64,000 bases of DNA from Ursus arctos (lineage: Eukaryota > Chordata > Mammalia > Carnivora > Ursidae), in assembly GCF_023065955.2 (NCBI RefSeq), contig NW_026622768.1:1-64000 (forward strand), given 5' to 3'. Positions within the stretch are counted from its first letter, which is position 1. Every line of letters starts with the position of its first letter. Made by a program: the position numbers and the translations under genes. A model generated the notes under the pieces. It did not search any database. It was not told the DNA's origin and saw only the letters and a program-made list of their open reading frames with translations. This document shows, piece by piece, positions 59,481 to 64,000 of the stretch.

Positions 59481-59896
59481 GTTTCTTAATTTTTTATAAC
59501 AGATTTCTTGAGATATAGTTCACATATCAAAATTTCACCTCCCTTTTCAGCTTTGTAGAGGTAAAATCGACAAAATTGTAAGATATTTAAAGCATACAAA
59601 GTGATGATTTGATATACATATACATTGTGAAATGATCTCCCCCTTGAGTAAATTCACACATCCATCACTTTACCTTTTTTTGATGGGAACATTTAAGTTC
59701 TACTCCTAGCAAATTTCAATGATACAATATGATGTTATCAACTATACTCATCATGTAATACATTCGGTCCTCAGAACTTATTCATCTTATAACTGAGTTT
59801 GTATCCTTTTACAAACCTCTCACTATTTCTCCCCACCCCCAACCCCTGGCAACCACTTTTCTACTCTGCTTCTATGAGTTTGACTTTTTTCTTTTT

Positions 59897-60077
59897 CTTT
59901 TCTTTTTTTTTTTTTTTAAGATTTTATTTTTGAGAGAGAGCACGAGCGGGGGAGAGGGGCAAAGGGAGAAGCAGACTTCCTGCTGAGCAGGGAGCCTGAT
60001 GTGGGGCTCCATCCCAGAACCTTAGTATCATGACCTGAGCTGAAGGCAGACGCGTAACTGAGCCACTGAGGCGCCCA
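59897..60077 (-). mobile_element. SINEC inserted in antisense L1
   Basis: Poly-T left, GAGCCACTGAGGCGCCC right. T-rich flanks make the TSD (ACTTTTTTCTTTTT) only approximate. Confidence 0.9.
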
Positions 60078-60555
60078 ACTTTTTTCTTTTTTTAGATTGC
60101 ATATATGGTGCCACACAGTATTTGTCTTTTCCTGACTGGCTTATTTCACTTAGCATACATAATGCCCTTGTTTCATCCATGTTGTTGCAAGCGGCAATTT
60201 CCTCTTCTAAGTCTGAAGGATATTTGTGTGCGTGTGCATGTGTGTATGTGCGTTTTCTTTATCCGTTCATCTGTTGATGAATGATGATGATGATACATTG
60301 GCTATCGTGAATAATGCTGCAAAAATTCGTTTCTTTGAAAAGCGTACAATTTAGTGGTTTTAGTGTAGTCACAAATATGTGCAACTATCACCATTATATA
60401 ATTCAAGAATATTTTTATCTCCCCCAAAATAAATTCCAAACCTATTAGCCATCACTTCTGACTCCTCCCTGCCCCATCCATACAACCACTAATCTACTTT
60501 CTGTCTCTGAATTTGCCTGTTTGTTCTGGACATTTCATATAAATAGGATCATACA

Positions 60556-60733
60556 GGGGCGCCTGGGTGGCTCAGTCAGTTAAGTGTCTGTCTCGGGCTC
60601 AGGTCGTGATCCCGAGTCCAGGGATGGAGCCCCATGTCAGGCTCCCAGCTCACTGGGGAGTCTGTTTCTCCCTCTGCCCCTTACCCCGCTCGTGCTCTCT
60701 CTCTCCCAAATAAATAAAATCTTTAAAAAAAAA
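60556..60733 (+). mobile_element. SINEC inserted in antisense L1, 8-bp TSD
   Basis: TSD ATCATACA at 60548-60555 and 60734-60741; the L1 sequence resumes after it. Confidence 0.94.
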
Positions 60734-61636
60734 ATCATACAATGAATGGTCTTTTGTGTCTTCTTTCAGTTAGCCTAATGTTTTCAACATCTATTTAGGT
60801 TGTAGCATGTATCAGTACTTCATTCCTTTTTATGGCTGAATAGTATTCCATTGTATGGATATGCCACATTATAGCCATTCATCGTTTGATGAACATTGGG
60901 TTGTTTCTTCTTTGGGCTATTATGAATAATGCTGCTATGAGCACCATGTGTACAAGTTTTTGTGTGGATGTATGTTTTCAGTTCTCTTTGGTGTATACCT
61001 GTGAGTGAAATTGGCGGTGCACATGGCAACTCTGTTTAGCATTTTGAAGAATTGCTGAACTGTTTCCCGAAGCGGCCACACCACTTTACATTCCCACCAG
61101 CAATGTGTGAGTAAATTGGTAAAATCAATTTTTCACCTCTTTGCCATCACTTGTTATTACCTGTCTTTTTTTTTTTTATAACAACTGGTTATAAAAATCC
61201 TACTGGTTCCTCTTAATTTTTCTTAAACAGAGTTTCTTTTTAATTTTTATTTATTTATGTTTCTTATGCCCTTTGTTGTTTTGGATGATTTTCCAGATGA
61301 GAGGGCAGAATTCTTGCTTCCTTAAAATTAGAAGCTCTGTACATCTTGTTAAACTTTCTGTTGGGCTGATGATACATGTCAGTGGTGATGTCCTGCCTGG
61401 TTCTTCATCGGGAAATGTCCATAGCATGCTGACTGTCACTTTACTATTGAAATTACACTGAAAAAATTATATTCTTGGGACATACACAAGTTCACAGAAC
61501 ATAAACTCAGAATACTTGAATTGTGGAATATTACATGCTGGCAAAAATCACATTTTTTTTTGATGCAGTGAGTTGTAGCATACCAAGTCCAGTTAGTCAC
61601 TTGGCAGTAGTTCTGGATTATGACAAAACACTGCGG

Positions 61637-61855
61637 GGGCGCCTGGGTGGCACAGCGGTTAAGCTTCTGCCTTCGGCTCAGGGCGTGATCCCGGCGTTGT
61701 GGGATCGAGCCCCACATCAGGCTCCTCTGCTATGAGCCTGCTTCTTCCTCTCCCACTCCCCCTGCTTGTGTTCCCTCTCTCGCTGGCTGTCTCTATCTCT
61801 GTCAAATAAATAAATAAATTCTTTAAAAAAAAAAACAAAAACAAACAAACAAAAA
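61637..61855 (+). mobile_element. SINEC with perfect 12-bp TSD
   Basis: TSD AAAACACTGCGG at 61625-61636 and 61856-61867; young subfamily with an A/C-rich tail. Confidence 0.96.
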
Positions 61856-61889
61856 AAAACACTGCGGCAAGTATTTTAAGTGAGTTAAT

Positions 61890-61950
61890 CTTCTGAAACT
61901 AATAATACATGTTAATTAACTGAATTTAAATAAAATTCAAAAAAATAAAT
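61890..61950 (+). mobile_element. L1-type 3' tail
   Basis: CTGAAACTAATAATACATG, then TTAATTAACTGAATTTAAAT, then AAAATTCAAAAAAATAAA. Confidence 0.6.
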
Positions 61951-62589
61951 GAGTTAATCTGAAATACTATATTAAAAAGAGCATTCTTTTCTTCAATACT
62001 TTATTAAAAAATGCATAATTGTGCATAGATTGATAGACATATTTAAAAACTTTCCCAAGCTCTAGCAGTAACTAAAAAAAAAAAAGTAATGGAAAAAAGA
62101 TCCTATTCACATTATTGTCAAAATAATGAAACACAAATCTTTGTGTTTTGAGTGACAAAGTCTAGATATGGAACCAAGTACCTATGAATAGGAAACATAG
62201 TAAAAGATGTATTTTAAGACAATGAAGGGAAAATGGATTCCATCAATGATGTAGAAAAACTGGGTCATAACTTGGGAAAAAATTAAGACAGAAACCTATC
62301 TTACTGTTGGGACCAAAATAAATTCCAGAAAGAGATGTCGATGGGAGTGGGGGAAACATGAAGACCTGTGTTGCTCCTGTCTCCTCTGAAATTGAAAATA
62401 TGAATGCCCGCTTGGGAGGTTTTCCCACAAAGTATATGTAGCGTGTGGTTGTGAGTCTCATAGACTTTGGCCTTACCTTGGCTGTTTATTGTCTTTCTCC
62501 CTCAGAGTGAGTCAGGGCTCCATAGCAGTTTGGCAGCCAGTACACTCCTGTCTTGCGGCCGACTTTTGTACTGGATGTATTTTTTTCTT

Positions 62590-62780
62590 CTTTTAAAAAA
62601 TTAACTGTATTGAGGTATAATTTACATATAATAAGATGCACATTTAAACATACTGCTTTATGAGTTCTGACAAATGTCTCCCCTTATGTCATCCCCACCC
62701 CAACGGAACACTGAAATCACCCCCAGAAAATTCTCTCTTGCTCCTTTGTAGTCAGCCTCACTCAATCCCCTATTCTCTGC
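62590..62780 (-). mobile_element. Antisense old L1 3' UTR
   Basis: AACTGTATTGAGGTATAATT and TACATATAATAAGATGCACA. Confidence 0.65.
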
Positions 62781-62928
62781 TCTGTCACAGATCAAATGGA
62801 ACAGCTAAAATATGGGAGAAAAATTTCATGAGCTTGAGCTAGGCAAAGGTTTGTTAGGTGAGACATGAAAATCAGTAACTGTAAAGGAAAAAAAGTAAGT
62901 ATTATCAAAATTAAAAATAAATCCTCTT

Positions 62929-63136
62929 GGGGCACCTGGGTGGCTCAGTCAGTTAAGCATCCGACTCTTGATTTCGGCTTGGGGCATGATCTCAGGGTTG
63001 TGGGATCAAGCCCCTGTGGGCTCCACGCTCAGTGGGCAGTCTGCTTGAAGATTCTCTCGCTCTGCCCCTCCTCCCACTTGTGCTCGTGCACGCTCGCTCT
63101 CTCTCAAATAAAGCTTGAAATATATAAAAATAAAAT
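62929..63136 (+). mobile_element. SINEC
   Basis: GGGGCACCTGGGTGGCTCAG head, CAAATAAAGCTTGAAATAT tail. Confidence 0.92.
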
Positions 63137-63560
63137 AAGTACTCATGACAACCAGTTTCTGGGCCAGCATGTATTGCATTTGGAAGTCATCACTCTGTCC
63201 TAACAAGAAACAAGTTGAGGAAACTGAAAGATCAACTCTTTTGAGATACAGCAGAGAACTGAGGTCACAAACAGCTGCCCCCAAAATTGGAGAGTCAGGC
63301 AGGTAGATACAGACACGTGCTGTTGGAGTTGAAGCCCAAGAGCAGAAATCTCCATGAGCACCAGTGGCACCATGGTAGGAAAACTCAAACTGTAAGCGAA
63401 GAATTGCTGGAGGCTCAGTCTGGACATCTTTGAGGTAAAAACACCAGAGGCGCCCATCTTGGGTGAGGATACCCCCACACTTTCCTGAGTTTTCTCTCAC
63501 ACAGATATTTTACTTCCCCCGTACGGAATGGGGACATGGAAGAGCAGAGACTTTTATTTT
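63137..63560. other. Stretch without recognised gene
   Basis: Overlapping minus-strand open frames (63006-63500, 63200-63478) include a SINEC and have no recognisable domain. Confidence 0.4.
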
Positions 63561-63760
63561 CTTAATTGTATTTTTAATAGTGGATAATTTATAAGATTTA
63601 GAATTTAGAGTTCAGAAAGTACAAAAGTACAAAAGGTTAGGCAGTGTCAGGTTTCTTTCTTATCCCTGCCCTTCAGGCATTCCTCAGTTCTCTTCCCTGG
63701 AGACAAATCACGTGTTTATTACATTCCTCCAGAGGTTTCTCACACTTTCTTCTCCCATTC
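63560..63760 (-). mobile_element. Antisense old L1 fragment
   Basis: AGTACAAAAGGTTAGGCAGT and TCCCTGGAGACAAATCACGT resemble antisense L1M sequence. Confidence 0.45.
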
Positions 63761-63926
63761 TTTCACTGTGGTCTGATTTAACCCCTACTCTATTCGGAGG
63801 CAGAACTGATCAATAGAATTGACATCTTTGTAATTCTGAATCTTCCTGTCCAAAAGCATGGTACCTTTCTAACCATTCAAGTCTTTTGAGTTCCTGAGTA
63901 GTGCTTTAAAGCTAGAAAGTGTTGAT

Positions 63927-64000
63927 GGGGCTGGCTCAGTTGGTGGGGCATCTGACTCTTGATCTAGGGGTCAGAAGTTCAAGCTCCACGTTGGGTGCAG
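63927..64000 (+). mobile_element. SINEC, truncated by window edge
   Basis: GGGGCTGGCTCAGTTGGTGG head, then GTTGGGTGCAG at the window end; short variant type. Confidence 0.8.

Larger units (their letters stand above)
59480..61170 (-). mobile_element. Composite antisense L1 block with two SINEC insertions
   Basis: At least two L1 3' segments in series (about 59510-60300 and about 60340-61170). Markers include TACAATATGATGTTATCAAC, AGTATTCCATTGTATGGATA and CCACTTTACATTCCCACCAG. SINECs interrupt at 59897 and 60556. Confidence 0.8.

Noticed and set aside
63006..63500. 164-residue minus-strand open frame
   Set aside because: It begins in unassigned sequence and ends within a SINEC; no domain and no exon signals.
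47354..64000. Possible exons of PTGR1, the expected next gene
   Set aside because: I looked for the expected conserved C-terminal coding sequence on the minus strand and did not see it.

Overview
This is nuclear DNA from a placental mammal, almost certainly an arctoid (caniform) carnivoran. About 33 tRNA-derived Can-SINEs (SINEC type: head 'ggggcgcctgggtgg', tail of TAAA repeats, AATCTT and poly-A) lie on both strands, many with perfect 10-19 bp target-site duplications (TSDs). The youngest subfamily resembles those I associate with bears and pinnipeds; that narrower placement is inference.

The gene content matches the region orthologous to human 9q31.3. Two protein-coding genes lie head to head. 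ECPAS (ECM29/KIAA0368, the proteasome adaptor and scaffold) is on the minus strand. Only its first two coding exons are present (24142-24181 and 927-1057), separated by a 23 kb intron, and its promoter is a large CpG island at about 23.36-25.13 kb. ZNF483, a SCAN-KRAB-C2H2 zinc-finger gene, is on the plus strand and complete in its coding part: five coding exons from 39393 to 47353, giving a spliced protein of about 747 residues. Its CpG-rich promoter is at about 37.5-37.9 kb.

Layout: 1-926, part of ECPAS intron 2; 927-24181, ECPAS exons 2-1 and intron 1, filled with SINEC, L1, L2, MIR and one LTR-like element that carries a 24-bp minisatellite; 23.36-25.13 kb, ECPAS CpG island; 25.1-37.4 kb, repeat-rich intergenic DNA; 37.5-47.35 kb, ZNF483; 47.35-64 kb, a repeat-dominated downstream flank. 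That flank holds an old internal duplication, a Tigger1-like transposon relic, a degenerate zinc-finger gene relic on the opposite strand, a near-full-length hAT-Charlie relic and antisense L1 blocks.

The two genes have no evident shared pathway. ECPAS acts on 26S proteasomes in the cytoplasm; ZNF483 is a predicted nuclear DNA-binding regulator. Both promoters contain a sequence resembling the ZNF143/SBS motif. I found no undescribed system. The points most worth a second look are a phase-compatible alternative first exon for ECPAS, the changed start codon of ZNF483, the zinc-finger relic, and the old duplication downstream of ZNF483. All repeat family names were assigned from memory by sequence resemblance, without a database search.
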